The position numbers were made by a program, and so were the translations under genes. This document shows positions 48,772 to 57,941 of a stretch of DNA of 64,000 bases, piece after piece. The notes under the pieces are model-generated. The model saw nothing but the letters and a program-made list of their open reading frames with translations. It had not been told where the DNA came from and ran no database searches. The DNA lies in contig NZ_JACOAF010000017.1 of NCBI RefSeq assembly GCF_014269285.1, positions 1 through 64,000 on the forward strand, read 5' to 3'. Numbering within the stretch: the stretch's first letter is position 1; each line of letters starts with the position of its first letter. Source of the stretch: Rufibacter sediminis. Its GTDB lineage: Bacteria > Bacteroidota > Bacteroidia > Cytophagales > Hymenobacteraceae.

Positions 48772-50391
48772 CTACCCTTGTGGGTATCCTGGGTTTTGAA
48801 CCAATTTAGTATTTTTCTGAAGTTCTACCCTGGGAATTGGATATAATGATCTGTATTCACTGTTAGGAGTATGAGAAAACCAAGACTTTTTAGTGAAAAC
48901 GTTGAAACGGATCATGTCTTGTCTTCTCCTGCCTTCCTGTGAAAATTCCCAGCCAAGCTCATCCAGCATTCTACCGTACATAATGTCGCGTCCTTCTTCA
49001 TCTGTAGAGGTGGTATGGTTTCTTAAACCGTAATCATACGTACTGCCCTGCATTAGTTCAGCACCGGTCACGACAGCTTTTGCCGGATTGCTTTTGAAAT
49101 AGCGCTGCCTGATTTGAGTTACAATCGCAGCTGCTTCATCTGCCCGTCCAGTTCTTAGTAACGATTCTGCTTTCATGAAAAGGACATCGGAATATCTGAG
49201 CAAAGGAAAATCGTTATTTAAGATATTGGTGCTCTCTGGCTTGATCTCAAATTTCCCTAACCTAAAGCCATCAAACATATTAGATCTATCAACACCAGCA
49301 ATCTCATTAACATAAATGAGCGGTGTGCCTCCGGCGATGATAGGCTGTCCCGCAGCCGTATACTGCTGCCCCTGAATCCAGTCTGTTTTGAGCCTGATAT
49401 CATCTGGGTCATAAGAGCTTACAAACTGTGGAATCGCAGCCATTCCTCCCCATGGAGTCGATTTTAAATTATAGGTAGCCTGGCTCTCTGGGGCCAATGT
49501 TTGCAAATGGAAGTCGAATGCGTTCCAGTTTGTGGTATATTTCTCATCAATCGGAATGCCAAAAATTATCTCCTTTGACCCTTCATTGCTTGTTCTGAAA
49601 ACATCTTTATGGTTGCTCTCTAATATAAACCCGGCACCGCCATTGATAATTTCATCACACGTATTGACACACTCTTGCCAGGCTGGAGTACCGGAATATA
49701 CTTGAGCGTTCAGGTACATTTTGGCCAACAGCGTCAGGCCTGCCCATTTGTTGAATCGCCCATAGGTAGATATATCATTCTTGGTGCTAAGCAATGGGAT
49801 GTTGTCTTTCAGTTCTTTGACAATGAATTCATATACTTGCTTTCTGGTACTCTGCTCAGGCAGAAATCCTTCAGGTAGGTCAAAACTTGTAACGATAGGA
49901 ACATTCCCATACATGTCGCAGAGAAGATAATAGTAATAGGCCCGCAATACCTTTAGTTCGGCAATGGTGGCTTCCTTCTCTGTTGCCAAGGGCACCAGGC
50001 CAGTCTCTATTTGATAAAGGAGTCTGTTCGTATTGGTAATTCCCGCAAAAGTCCGGTTCCACGTTTGGATAACTATAGGATCGTCTGTCGTCCATTTGTG
50101 CTCATGTAATCGACGGAAAACTCCTCCATCTACCCAGCCATTAGGACGCGCAGGGATAACGATCTGGTCAGCTGACACTTCTTGCGCTCTCCAGGTACCG
50201 TCCCAGTCAAGAAGGATAAATCGCATATTGGTATATGCCCTTCCAACAAGGGCAGCAACGTCTGAAGCTTTAGGATCGAATTCAGAAGAAAGAATTTCGG
50301 TGAAACTCTCATCCTCCAGTTGGGTGCAATTGGTACTTGATAGTGCAAGTAGTATTGCCAGCGCTGAGGTATATATGCTCCTAGTTTTCAT
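48772..50391 (-). CDS. RagB/SusD-type lipoprotein (lower-GC pair)
   Basis: A 539-residue surface lipoprotein (signal MKTRSIYTSALAILLALSSTNC). SusD blocks: AELKVLRAYYYYLLCDMYGNVPIV, LLRYSDVLFMKAESLLRTGRADEAA, ELGWEFSQEGRRRQDMIRF, and the end TKLVQNPGY. Codon use is visibly more A/T-rich than the glucan locus. Partner of the SusC 12 nt upstream. No enzymes are linked to this pair in the window, so its ligand is unknown. Confidence 0.94.
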   Translation of the reverse strand: MKTRSIYTSALAILLALSSTNCTQLEDESFTEILSSEFDPKASDVAALVGRAYTNMRFILLDWDGTWRAQEVSADQIVIPARPNGWVDGGVFRRLHEHKWTTDDPIVIQTWNRTFAGITNTNRLLYQIETGLVPLATEKEATIAELKVLRAYYYYLLCDMYGNVPIVTSFDLPEGFLPEQSTRKQVYEFIVKELKDNIPLLSTKNDISTYGRFNKWAGLTLLAKMYLNAQVYSGTPAWQECVNTCDEIINGGAGFILESNHKDVFRTSNEGSKEIIFGIPIDEKYTTNWNAFDFHLQTLAPESQATYNLKSTPWGGMAAIPQFVSSYDPDDIRLKTDWIQGQQYTAAGQPIIAGGTPLIYVNEIAGVDRSNMFDGFRLGKFEIKPESTNILNNDFPLLRYSDVLFMKAESLLRTGRADEAAAIVTQIRQRYFKSNPAKAVVTGAELMQGSTYDYGLRNHTTSTDEEGRDIMYGRMLDELGWEFSQEGRRRQDMIRFNVFTKKSWFSHTPNSEYRSLYPIPRVELQKNTKLVQNPGYPQG

Positions 50392-50403
50392 GATGCAAAA
50401 GAT

Positions 50404-53391
50404 TTAAAGACTGATGTTAACTCCAACGGTAAATGTTCTGGTGGTAGGATATTTATCCCGGTTATCGATTCCTGGGGATAGTCCTAACCAGCTTACTTCA
50501 GGGTCAATGCCTTTGTAATTAGTTATAACAAAGGTGTTTAGGGAAGATACATATATGCGAGCGCTCTGCAGGTATTTTGCATTAAGGTTTTTGAAGGTGT
50601 ACCCCAGGGTGATATTGTCTACTTTCCAGAAGTCACCGTCTTCAACGTAGTAACTGTTAAACTCAAGCGGCATATCGTTGCTTAGTACAGCCTTGCCAAA
50701 AACTGGCTCATAGGCAGACTTCAAACGATTGTAGGCTTGGATGGAAGGGTTTTCATAATACATCCGTTGGAAGTTCAGGATCTGGAACCCAAAAGATCCC
50801 CGCATGGTGATTCCCAGGTCGAAGTTCTTATACCGGAAGTTGTTGTTCCATCCTGCATGGTACTTTGGAATGCCGTTGCCAAGCACCTTCTTGTCTTCGA
50901 ATGAATGGGAGAAATCATCATATGGTACGGCATTCCCATCTTTATCTTCATAGATCCATTCACCGCTTTCTGATACGTCTATCACCTTAAATCCATAGAA
51001 ATCCCCAATGTTATCGCCTGCATTTATAAGGTGGGTAAATGTCTGGATAGGTTCTCCTGTACCGCCTGCAGTAATGTAATTCGAGCTTGTTTTATATAGC
51101 TCATTCTGAAAGTTGACTAATTTGTTCTCGTTAGTAGAGAACAGAAGTGTCGTGGTCCAGTTGAAATCGGCTTTCTGGACAGGTACCAGATTAACAAGCG
51201 CTTCAAAGCCTTTGTTATCCATTTTCCCCACATTGGCTCGGGTAAAACCTACCAGGTTTGGCGGCGATGGAACCGGGAAATCATACAACAACCCACTTAT
51301 GCGACGATAATAATAATCAAAGGTACCGCTGATACGGCCGCCAAGCATAGAGTAATCTAAACCAAAGTTAGACTCATGCTTTTCTTCCCACCGCAAATAG
51401 GGGTTTGGATTTCTTGCCGGGCCAAGGGTTTGTATCCATTGACCATTAGAATAATAGGAATCTCCGTAGCTTAATGTCGCCTGGCCAAGGAAAAGGTCTC
51501 TGGGGTTAGAACCTGTCACGCCGTACCCTGCTCTTAACTTCAACTCATCAAAAAGATTCTGGCTCTCCATGAAAGGCTCATTGGTGATTCTCCAACCCGC
51601 AGAAATAGCAGGGAAAGTGCCCCATGGTTTATTGGTCCCGGCAAGTGTACTTGCGGCTTCATGACGAAGATTCGCTAATAAAAGGTATTTGTCTTTGAAA
51701 GAGTAACTCACCCGACCAATGAAGCTTATCAGGTTTGTCTTGAAACGACCGCTGTAGATAGGGGTAATCCCCAGTGCTCTTGCAGTACCTAACCCGATAG
51801 AGCTGTATCCGAACATGTCTGTAGGGAAGTTCCAGTTCTGCATCCATTGATTACGAGTATCCATTTCCTGATAAGTATACCCGCCTAATATGCTTACTCT
51901 GTGAGAACCAAGGGTTGTTGCGTATTCTGAGGTTAGTTCTAGTAACCTATCAATGTTTTGGCTACTACCTACTGAGGCAAAGCCGTTGCGCCCATCCCGT
52001 ACCGTGGAGATATGGTTTTTAGTTTCGGCATATCCTCTTTCTTCATTGAACCGGGTATAGGAACCAAGTGCTTTCAAGGTAAGCGATTGGATAGGGTTGT
52101 AGGTCAAAACAGCACTCAAACGGTTGTTCTGAGAGGTATTTTCACCATCACTTTCAAAAAGCCGGCCCAGCGGGTTTTCATAGTTGAAATTACCCGGTTG
52201 CTCATAGTACTGACCTTCTGCGTTTCTGATTGGAGTAGTAGGGTTGAAAATCAACGACTGTCTGTAGGTATATCCGTTGAAGCTGAAGCCGTCGCCAGTA
52301 GTCGTAAACTTGTTATGGGTATTAAGGAACCCCAGGTTAAGATGTAACTTGTCATCCAACATATTGTGATTGATGTCTACACGGCCAGTAAAAGTCTTAT
52401 TGTCTGATTTCTTGAAAACCCCGTTCAATGCCCGATAATTGGCATTGGCAAGATAATTTGTCTTTCTATTGCCACCCCGAAAGGTGAGATTATGGACGTT
52501 GCTGATAGGGGTTTGCGTTATCTCATCCAACCAGTTGGTATTTCCGCCAAGGTCCATATTAGACGGTCTTGTGCCTGCCGCGATTTGGGCGCGGTAATCA
52601 TCGGCCGTCAACATATCTAGCTTTTTGGCAATTGTTTGCGTACTAACAGAACCACTGTACTCTATAGAGCTGTCAAAATCGCCACTTGCCCTTTTTGTGG
52701 TAATGATTATAACCCCGTTGGTGCCTCTTGTTCCGTAAATAGCAGCGGCAGATCCGTCTTTGAGCACGTCTACCGAAGCGATATCCTCCGGGGCCACTGT
52801 TTTTAAATTACCCGGGATACCATCTATCAAAACCAATGGGTCTGAATTAGCCCCGAATAGGGTAGTGTTCCCCCGAAGTAATATGGCTGTTCCGCTGGCA
52901 GGGTCACCGTTTGATGATACTACGGTCAATCCTGCCACTTTCCCCTGCAGAAGTTGGCCTGCATCTACCACAGGAGCTTTTACGAAATCATCGGACTTCA
53001 CGGTAGCTACAGAACTGGTTACATCGGCTCTTCGTTGTGTTCCGTACCCGATTACAACAACTTCATCTAAGGCTTTGGTGTCAGTTTTTAAGGTAACATT
53101 AAGGGTTGTTTGATTTGTGACAGGTACTTCCTGGGTTTGGTAACTTATGTATGAAAACACTAGAATTCCCCCGCTTGCCGGGACAGAGATGGAATAATCT
53201 CCATTAGCATCTGTTGATGTCCCGGTAGTAGTACCTTTTAAAACAACGGCAACCCCGGGCAATCCTACTCCCGTTTCATCGGTCACTTTACCCTTTATTC
53301 CAAGTTGCTGGGCTAATACGCCAGAAACTTGTAAAACAAGGAGAGGTATCAACAGTAAGATCCTCAAGTGTGTTTGTAGTTTTTTGTTCAT
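50404..53391 (-). CDS. SusC/RagA TonB-dependent transporter (lower-GC pair)
   Basis: A 995-residue outer-membrane importer: signal to about residue 27 (SGVLAQ), carboxypeptidase-regulatory-like domain (LGIKGKVTDETGVGLPGVAVVLKGT), TonB-box region DEVVVIGYGTQRRADV, plug (ILLRGNTTLFGANSDPLVLIDGIP; DIASVDVLKDGSAAAIYGT) and a barrel ending TRTFTVGVNISL. No STN domain. Base composition differs from neighbours, consistent with acquisition by transfer, not proof of it. It has its own promoter at 53477-53507. Confidence 0.95.
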   Translation of the reverse strand: MNKKLQTHLRILLLIPLLVLQVSGVLAQQLGIKGKVTDETGVGLPGVAVVLKGTTTGTSTDANGDYSISVPASGGILVFSYISYQTQEVPVTNQTTLNVTLKTDTKALDEVVVIGYGTQRRADVTSSVATVKSDDFVKAPVVDAGQLLQGKVAGLTVVSSNGDPASGTAILLRGNTTLFGANSDPLVLIDGIPGNLKTVAPEDIASVDVLKDGSAAAIYGTRGTNGVIIITTKRASGDFDSSIEYSGSVSTQTIAKKLDMLTADDYRAQIAAGTRPSNMDLGGNTNWLDEITQTPISNVHNLTFRGGNRKTNYLANANYRALNGVFKKSDNKTFTGRVDINHNMLDDKLHLNLGFLNTHNKFTTTGDGFSFNGYTYRQSLIFNPTTPIRNAEGQYYEQPGNFNYENPLGRLFESDGENTSQNNRLSAVLTYNPIQSLTLKALGSYTRFNEERGYAETKNHISTVRDGRNGFASVGSSQNIDRLLELTSEYATTLGSHRVSILGGYTYQEMDTRNQWMQNWNFPTDMFGYSSIGLGTARALGITPIYSGRFKTNLISFIGRVSYSFKDKYLLLANLRHEAASTLAGTNKPWGTFPAISAGWRITNEPFMESQNLFDELKLRAGYGVTGSNPRDLFLGQATLSYGDSYYSNGQWIQTLGPARNPNPYLRWEEKHESNFGLDYSMLGGRISGTFDYYYRRISGLLYDFPVPSPPNLVGFTRANVGKMDNKGFEALVNLVPVQKADFNWTTTLLFSTNENKLVNFQNELYKTSSNYITAGGTGEPIQTFTHLINAGDNIGDFYGFKVIDVSESGEWIYEDKDGNAVPYDDFSHSFEDKKVLGNGIPKYHAGWNNNFRYKNFDLGITMRGSFGFQILNFQRMYYENPSIQAYNRLKSAYEPVFGKAVLSNDMPLEFNSYYVEDGDFWKVDNITLGYTFKNLNAKYLQSARIYVSSLNTFVITNYKGIDPEVSWLGLSPGIDNRDKYPTTRTFTVGVNISL

Positions 53392-53476
53392 AGAAATGAA
53401 ATTTAATGGGACGTTGTTAAGCTAAAATTGCGTACTATTCTTTATAAGTGTGTTTTTAACATTTAAATTTTTTTTA

Positions 53477-53507
53477 TAAATGTATTATTATTTATGTTTT
53501 TACCAAA
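53477..53507 (-). promoter_or_regulatory. Promoter of the lower-GC SusC/SusD pair
   Basis: On the minus strand TTTG at 53507-53504, 19-nt spacer, TACATTTA at 53484-53477; about 85 nt before the SusC start. Confidence 0.6.
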
Positions 53508-53953
53508 AAACATGTGAATTTATTTTAGAAAATAATTGAATCTGTATTATAGGATGGTTTTTAGTTGTGTTTGGGCTTAGGGGAGATGTGCAATATTAGA
53601 AAGGTGGATTGGGCTAATTGGTGCCGTACTTTCTTTTTAAGATGGATGAGCAGAACCTTGAAGCTGTTTCTATGTGTTGAAGTTTTAAGTCACAACACTC
53701 CTCCTGAAGAGCTTCAAATCTAAACAAACATACTCGGCACTATAGGGGCTATTACTGAGTTATAGGGCAACATTGGCCTCTATCTTCAGTCGTGATTTAA
53801 CTGAGGTCGCGTAGGGTGGGCTTTATTCAACTTCCTTAATGCTAATTGCTGAATCCCTGCGGTTTTCTTGATTGTAACCAGCTGGGTATAAATCATCTCA
53901 ACTAAGAACTAAGGCAAGCCATTGGATAAATGTGTCCGATATATGTCCGGGGT
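53508..53953. other. Non-coding gap
   Basis: About 450 nt between the SusC promoter and the tmRNA terminator. No gene, palindrome copy or other structure seen. Confidence 0.5.
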
Positions 53954-53994
53954 AAAACAAAAACGCCCTGTCACTTTTGGAAACAGGGCGTTTT
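53954..53994 (-). terminator. tmRNA terminator
   Basis: On the minus strand AAAACGCCCTGT pairs with ACAGGGCGTTTT, followed by TGTTTT, starting 5 nt after the tmRNA end. Confidence 0.88.
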
Positions 53995-53998
53995 ATTG

Positions 53999-54368
53999 TG
54001 GAGATGCAGGGATTCGAACCCTGGTCCAGACAAGGAAACTTGAGCGCTTTCTACATGTTTAGTCTTGGTTGGGTTTTCGTGCGCCTTCAGGCCCAAGCCT
54101 GGCCTATGAAGTCACCTTAGATGCTTTAGTTTCATGCAGACCCCGCACCTTGGCCTACACTAGATCGGCATTACGATGCCCTGTGACCAACCCCCACCGA
54201 ACCGAGGAGCTGCAGGACAATGGCAAAATGCTTAGTACCTAGACTAGGCAGCCATGGCGTAGTTAGACTCGCCAGATAATCGTCGGTCAATTCTGATTTA
54301 CGGGAAAACTGCCAACTCCCGACATGCTTACACCCAGCTTGCTCAAGCTGTCAATTCCGGTCATCCCC
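53999..54368 (-). ncRNA. ssrA: Transfer-messenger RNA (tmRNA)
   Basis: Ribosome-rescue RNA of about 370 nt. The 5' end GGGGATG pairs with the 3' CATCTCC (acceptor stem, one G-U), followed by discriminator A; CCA is not encoded. The T-arm GGGTTCGAATCCC is intact. The tag frame reads GGC GAG TCT AAC TAC GCC ATG GCT GCC TAG, i.e. GESNYAMAA, typical for Bacteroidota (Gly resume codon, AA end). Its partner SmpB is not in the window. Confidence 0.96.
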
Positions 54369-54411
54369 AATTGTGAAAGAACTTGATCGGTTGTTTTACG
54401 GCCGATGCCTG

Positions 54412-54419
54412 CAAAAGTA
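54412..54419 (-). promoter_or_regulatory. tmRNA -7 box
   Basis: TACTTTTG on the minus strand, an exact TAnnTTTG match about 45 nt before the mature 5' end. The expected TTTG is not at the usual distance. Confidence 0.4.
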
Positions 54420-54456
54420 ACCAAATACTAGACAAAAACTACCTTTCTGGGGTTCC

Positions 54457-54495
54457 CATTTAGCGCCTGTTTTCAGAAAAGTAGCCCTAAAACAG
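54457..54495. repeat. Palindrome family copy 25
   Basis: CATTTAGCGCCTGTTTTC pairs with GAAAAGTAGCCCTAAAACAG. It lies 2 nt after the nucleotidase stop. Confidence 0.78.
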
Positions 54496-54497
54496 GT

Positions 54498-55202
54498 TTA
54501 CAGAAACGTTTTCAGCTCACTCAGGCAGTGTACCTCATACGTAGGGCGCAGCCGGGGGCGTTTTTTCTCGGGGTTGAAGAACACCTGATCGATGCCCGCG
54601 TTCATGGCTCCCAGAATATCGGCTTCCAGGCTGTCGCCAATCATGAGGCTTTCCTGGGCGGTGACGCCGGCCCGCTGCAAGGCATGCTGAAAAATGCGCT
54701 TGTCTGGTTTGGTGCAGTTGATGCACTCAGAGGTGATGACCTCTGAGAAGTACGTGTCCAGGTTCGCCGATTTCATCTTGATGTATTGCACGTCTTTAAA
54801 CCCGTTGGTGATGATGTGCAACACGTACTTCTCCTGAAGGTAACCCAAGACCTCGTGGGTGAAGGGGAACACCGCTGTCTTAGTAGGGCAGAGGTCGGTG
54901 AATGCTTTGCTGATGCCAGCGGGCACATCGGCGGCGGCCACGCCCAAACCGGTCAGGCACTTGACAAACCGATTCTCGCGGAGTTGTTGCTGCGTGATTT
55001 TCCCTTTGTGGTACAAGTCCCACAGGCGTTGGTTCACAAAGCTGTATTTTCTGTAGAACGAGTCACGGGAGAAATCGCCCAGTTGCGCCAGGTTAAAATG
55101 ATCGTATAGATGATGGAGCGTCTCTTCTGAGTTCTTCTCAAAATCCCACAGCGTGTGGTCTAAATCAAAGAACAGGTGACGGTATGTTTTTACTTTTTTC
55201 AT
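54498..55202 (-). CDS. yjjG: YjjG-family noncanonical pyrimidine nucleotidase (HAD)
   Basis: A 234-residue HAD phosphatase. Motif I HLFFDLDHTLWDFEKNSEETL, motif II HIITNGFKDVQYIKM, the Lys in NCTKPDKRIFQHAL and motif IV SLMIGDSLEADILGAMNAGID. YjjG proteins hydrolyse noncanonical pyrimidine nucleotides and so protect against mutagenic bases. Cap-domain sequence WDLYHKGKITQQQLRENRF matches the subgroup. It stands alone, with a palindrome at its 3' end. Confidence 0.92.
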   Translation of the reverse strand: MKKVKTYRHLFFDLDHTLWDFEKNSEETLHHLYDHFNLAQLGDFSRDSFYRKYSFVNQRLWDLYHKGKITQQQLRENRFVKCLTGLGVAAADVPAGISKAFTDLCPTKTAVFPFTHEVLGYLQEKYVLHIITNGFKDVQYIKMKSANLDTYFSEVITSECINCTKPDKRIFQHALQRAGVTAQESLMIGDSLEADILGAMNAGIDQVFFNPEKKRPRLRPTYEVHCLSELKTFL

Positions 55203-55260
55203 AGAGGAAATTGCCCTCCGGGAAACGGCCGGATAGCAAAGGTGTTACTTTTAAACCATT

Positions 55261-56361
55261 TCAGGCACTTTTAGTTTCGCTAATGGGGCGGGAAGGCTGC
55301 CATTTCAGGACTAGTTTCTGCAAAGGAGCCTCTAAAAGGTGATACCCAGCCACTGACAGTACGGCCAGAAGCAGCAGAACGCCCCCTTTGTTCGGCCAAA
55401 CGTGGAAATAGAGAATATCGAACCCAAAGGTGTAATGCACCAAATAGAAGAGGTAAGAACCTTTGCCCAGCTCTTGCCCCACCCTGGAGCCTAGCGCCTG
55501 GGAGAACCAGGTCTTTTCACGGGTGAGCCCAAGCAGCAGACCGCCTATGAAGAAAGGAAGCACTACGTTGTTGAGGCCATGAAAAAGGACAGGCGAACTA
55601 GGGGCAAGGCGGTTCAGATAGGCCATGCCCAGCATGCAAGCCACTATGCCCAGCGCTCCGCCATAGGTTAAGAGACCGGGGCGAAGTTTCATGGGAGCCG
55701 AAGTAGGCGGCAGGAGGAAGTGCCGGGCCAGCCATATTCCCAGATAGAATTCAAAGCAGCGGCCAAAGAAGGTGGATCTGATCAGGAAGTTCCAGTCAGG
55801 CACGAACTCGTAGGGAAGCGGAAGTTGCCCGATTGCCAGCAGCAGGACTCCCAGGAGCAGGGTAACAGCCGTGCTTTTCAGTAAGCCAAGCCGTTTTCCA
55901 TAGAGCAAGACCAGCGGAGCTGAGGCATAAAAGAACACCTCCACGGTCATTGACCAGCCCACGCCCACACCGGTAAACGAAAACTGCGGAAAGAGTCCCT
56001 GTAGCATCAAAAGATTAAGAATCCAGGAATCGGGACGGAAATCATGGCGGAAAAACAACGCGGCCAGCGTGCAGAGAAAGTAGACCGGATAAAGGCGGGC
56101 AAATCTTTGCCAGGCGTAGGAAACCCAGTTGGAGCCTCCCTTTTGCTGGAAGGAGTGGCTGTACCGTACAGAGATCAGGAAGCCGCTTAAAACAAAGAAG
56201 ACCGAAACGCCAATGTGGGCCTCCTGAAAGAGAAGGCGGAAGAAGTCTGACGCAAACGGTACCGTGGGCTTGGCATGGTGGGCATAGACCAGAAAGGCGG
56301 CTGCGGCGCGTAATCCGGTGAGGGCAGGAAAGTAGTGCGCCGAGGGTGCTGCGGGCTTCAT
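55261..56361 (-). CDS. Acyltransferase-3 family membrane protein
   Basis: A 366-residue OafA-like membrane O-acyltransferase with about ten spans. It starts MKPAAPSAHYFPALTGLRAAAAFLVYAHHAKP, which has the conserved GLRAxAxxxV and His of the family; FVLSGFLISVRYSHSF and WVSYAWQRFARLYPVYFLC follow. It transfers acyl groups to surface sugars or other acceptors. Start at 56361, 4 nt downstream of the regulator stop; the longer frame reads through the regulator gene. Likely co-transcribed with the ArsR-type gene. Confidence 0.9.
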   Translation of the reverse strand: MKPAAPSAHYFPALTGLRAAAAFLVYAHHAKPTVPFASDFFRLLFQEAHIGVSVFFVLSGFLISVRYSHSFQQKGGSNWVSYAWQRFARLYPVYFLCTLAALFFRHDFRPDSWILNLLMLQGLFPQFSFTGVGVGWSMTVEVFFYASAPLVLLYGKRLGLLKSTAVTLLLGVLLLAIGQLPLPYEFVPDWNFLIRSTFFGRCFEFYLGIWLARHFLLPPTSAPMKLRPGLLTYGGALGIVACMLGMAYLNRLAPSSPVLFHGLNNVVLPFFIGGLLLGLTREKTWFSQALGSRVGQELGKGSYLFYLVHYTFGFDILYFHVWPNKGGVLLLLAVLSVAGYHLLEAPLQKLVLKWQPSRPISETKSA

Positions 56362-56365
56362 GCTG

Positions 56366-56752
56366 CTACAGGCCGGTGAAATGCCGTTGCTGCAGCCGGT
56401 TAATGGCCAGTTCACGGTTAGAGAAGAGCGTTTGGTACACTTCCTGGTCTTTGAGCAGGAGCGGGTCTTTCTCCAGGTAGCCAAACATCTGCTGCAGGAA
56501 GTCCAGCATCTCGTCTTTGATATAATAAAAAGCCCATTGGTCCTGTTTCCGGAAAGAGACTAAACCGGTATTTTTTAGGTAGATCAGATGGCGCGAGGTT
56601 TTGGTTTGGGTAAAGTCCAGCACCAGTTCCAGATCAGCGATGCACAGCTCTTTGTTGCGGAGCAAGAGGTGGAGAACGCGTATTCTGGAGACATCACTCA
56701 TGGCTTTGAATACTTGTTCCCCAAAAGTAACGTTAAAATGTTTGAGCCTCAT
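56366..56752 (-). CDS. ArsR-family winged-helix regulator (non-arsenic type)
   Basis: A 128-residue regulator: QVFKAMSDVSRIRVLHLLLRNKELCIADLELVLDFTQTKTSRHLIYLKNTGLVSFRKQDQWAFYYIKDE. Only a single Cys lies near the recognition helix, so the Cys-x-Cys arsenic site is absent. The C-terminal tail is extended and charged. First gene of a pair with an acyltransferase; it may regulate envelope modification. Confidence 0.88.
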   Translation of the reverse strand: MRLKHFNVTFGEQVFKAMSDVSRIRVLHLLLRNKELCIADLELVLDFTQTKTSRHLIYLKNTGLVSFRKQDQWAFYYIKDEMLDFLQQMFGYLEKDPLLLKDQEVYQTLFSNRELAINRLQQRHFTGL

Positions 56753-56834
56753 GGAGTATCTCTTCGTAAAATTTATTTAAAGCTCTTCGGCACAAAGTAC
56801 TATAAAAAGCCTATACTTGTAAACGAACTGATCC

Positions 56835-57524
56835 ATGGCAACTCAATATTTCAATACGTCACCTCTTTCTCCCCACTTCAGGGCTTTTATCGGGCGATTT
56901 CTGGTGCTAATGCTTCTTCTGGCCGGACTTAGCCTCACGTCTGCCCACGGCCAGGGAGCCAAGAAGGTAGTCCAACTCACCGGGGTGGTGACCGCCGGCG
57001 ACAGCCTGTTGGGCATACCCGGAGCCAGCGTCTACATCCCCAAGGCCGGGCGCGGGACTAATACAAACGAGTACGGCTTTTTCTCCTTGCCGGTATTGGC
57101 CGGAGACAGCGTGGTGTTCAGTTCCATTGGGTACGCAAAGCAATCAATGGTGGTGCCGGAGAGTTTCTCCCGAGACAGTTATTCCATTATCATCGAGATG
57201 CTGGAAGACCCCACGGCCCTGCCCGAAGTTAGGGTGTTCCCGTATGCCACCTTCCGGGATTTCACTCAGGCCGTGCTCGCCATGAAGTCACCTACCGAGG
57301 ATATTGACCGGGAGAGCGCCATGAGCCAGCAGATCCTGGACCAGATGTTCCGCAATACGCCCATGGATGCCAACTCCAACCACCGCAATTATATGGACCT
57401 GCAAAACCAGCAGCAGCTGCGGCGGGGCGGGTACAACCCGGGACTGGCCAATCCGCTGTTAGATCCTATCAAGTGGTACAAGGTAATCAAAGCCATTAAA
57501 AACGGAGACTTAAAGAAAGAGTAA
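56835..57524 (+). CDS. Carboxypeptidase-like regulatory domain protein (exported)
   Basis: A 229-residue exported protein, signal near residues 15-40 (FIGRFLVLMLLLAGLSLTSAHGQ). A CarboxypepD_reg-like beta-sandwich follows at about 46-125: VQLTGVVTAGDSLLGIPGASVYIPKAGRGTNTNEYGFFSLPVLAGDSVVFSSIGY. The C-terminal 100 residues are charged and family-specific. This domain is that of the SusC N-terminus, but there is no plug or barrel. Related free-standing proteins are widespread in Bacteroidota with no settled function. Confidence 0.85.
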   Translation: MATQYFNTSPLSPHFRAFIGRFLVLMLLLAGLSLTSAHGQGAKKVVQLTGVVTAGDSLLGIPGASVYIPKAGRGTNTNEYGFFSLPVLAGDSVVFSSIGYAKQSMVVPESFSRDSYSIIIEMLEDPTALPEVRVFPYATFRDFTQAVLAMKSPTEDIDRESAMSQQILDQMFRNTPMDANSNHRNYMDLQNQQQLRRGGYNPGLANPLLDPIKWYKVIKAIKNGDLKKE

Positions 57525-57540
57525 CTCATAAGAACTTACG

Positions 57541-57590
57541 CCAAAAGAGAAGGGGCTGCTTTACATGTAAAGCAGCCCCTTCTCTTTTGG
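57541..57590. terminator. 50-nt perfect palindrome, terminator-like
   Basis: CCAAAAGAGAAGGGGCTGCT followed by TTACA and the exact inverse: 25-bp arms with no mismatch and no fixed loop. It lies 16 nt after the stop at 57524. Different in sequence from the common palindrome family. Confidence 0.85.
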
Positions 57591-57848
57591 TCTTATGCGA
57601 TGGAGGCAGGAGTTCACAGTCTCTGTCCAAGAATTCTACATGTGGCAAACTGTACTGCTTCTGCCGTTTTAAGGCCGTTTTCTGGAAAAGGACACCAAAA
57701 CAAGGCACTCTTTCCCAATGCGATTTCGCCTGAGTTTGTTTCAGTTAGCGCCCGGCAATTCTTCTGCATCGGTAATGCCGCTTTTGTGCATGAAGCGCGG
57801 AAAACAGACGAGCGATGCTGCTAATGGGTAGCAAGGAACTGACTCCCC
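57591..57848. other. Non-coding convergent gap
   Basis: No credible gene; short frames here lack protein-like composition. It holds palindrome copy 26. Confidence 0.5.
57664..57702. repeat. Palindrome family copy 26
   Basis: CCGTTTTAAGGCCGTTTTC pairs imperfectly with GAAAAGGACACCAAAACAAG. Confidence 0.68.
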
Positions 57849-57892
57849 TAAAAACCAAAGCCTCTCCCTTGATGAAAGGAGAGGCTTTGGTA
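57849..57892 (-). terminator. Intrinsic terminator of the M1 peptidase gene
   Basis: CCAAAGCCTCTCC pairs with GGAGAGGCTTTGG; the minus strand then reads TTTTTAG. Confidence 0.85.
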
Positions 57893-57896
57893 AAAC

Positions 57897-57937
57897 TTGT
57901 TTTGAGCCTGCTTTCTGAAAAGCAGGCCCGAAACCTG
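57897..57937. repeat. Palindrome family copy 27
   Basis: TTGTTTTGAGCCTGCTTTC pairs with GAAAAGCAGGCCCGAAACCTG. It lies 4 nt after the peptidase stop. Confidence 0.82.
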
Positions 57938-57941
57938 AACG

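Noticed and set aside
53999-54368. tRNA gene at the GGGTTCGAATCCC T-arm
   Set aside because: The T-arm belongs to tmRNA: the acceptor partner is 370 nt away and a tag frame GESNYAMAA lies between.
56366-56752. Second arsenic-responsive repressor
   Set aside because: It lacks the Cys-x-Cys pair of the 44882 gene and is paired with an acyltransferase, not arsenic genes.
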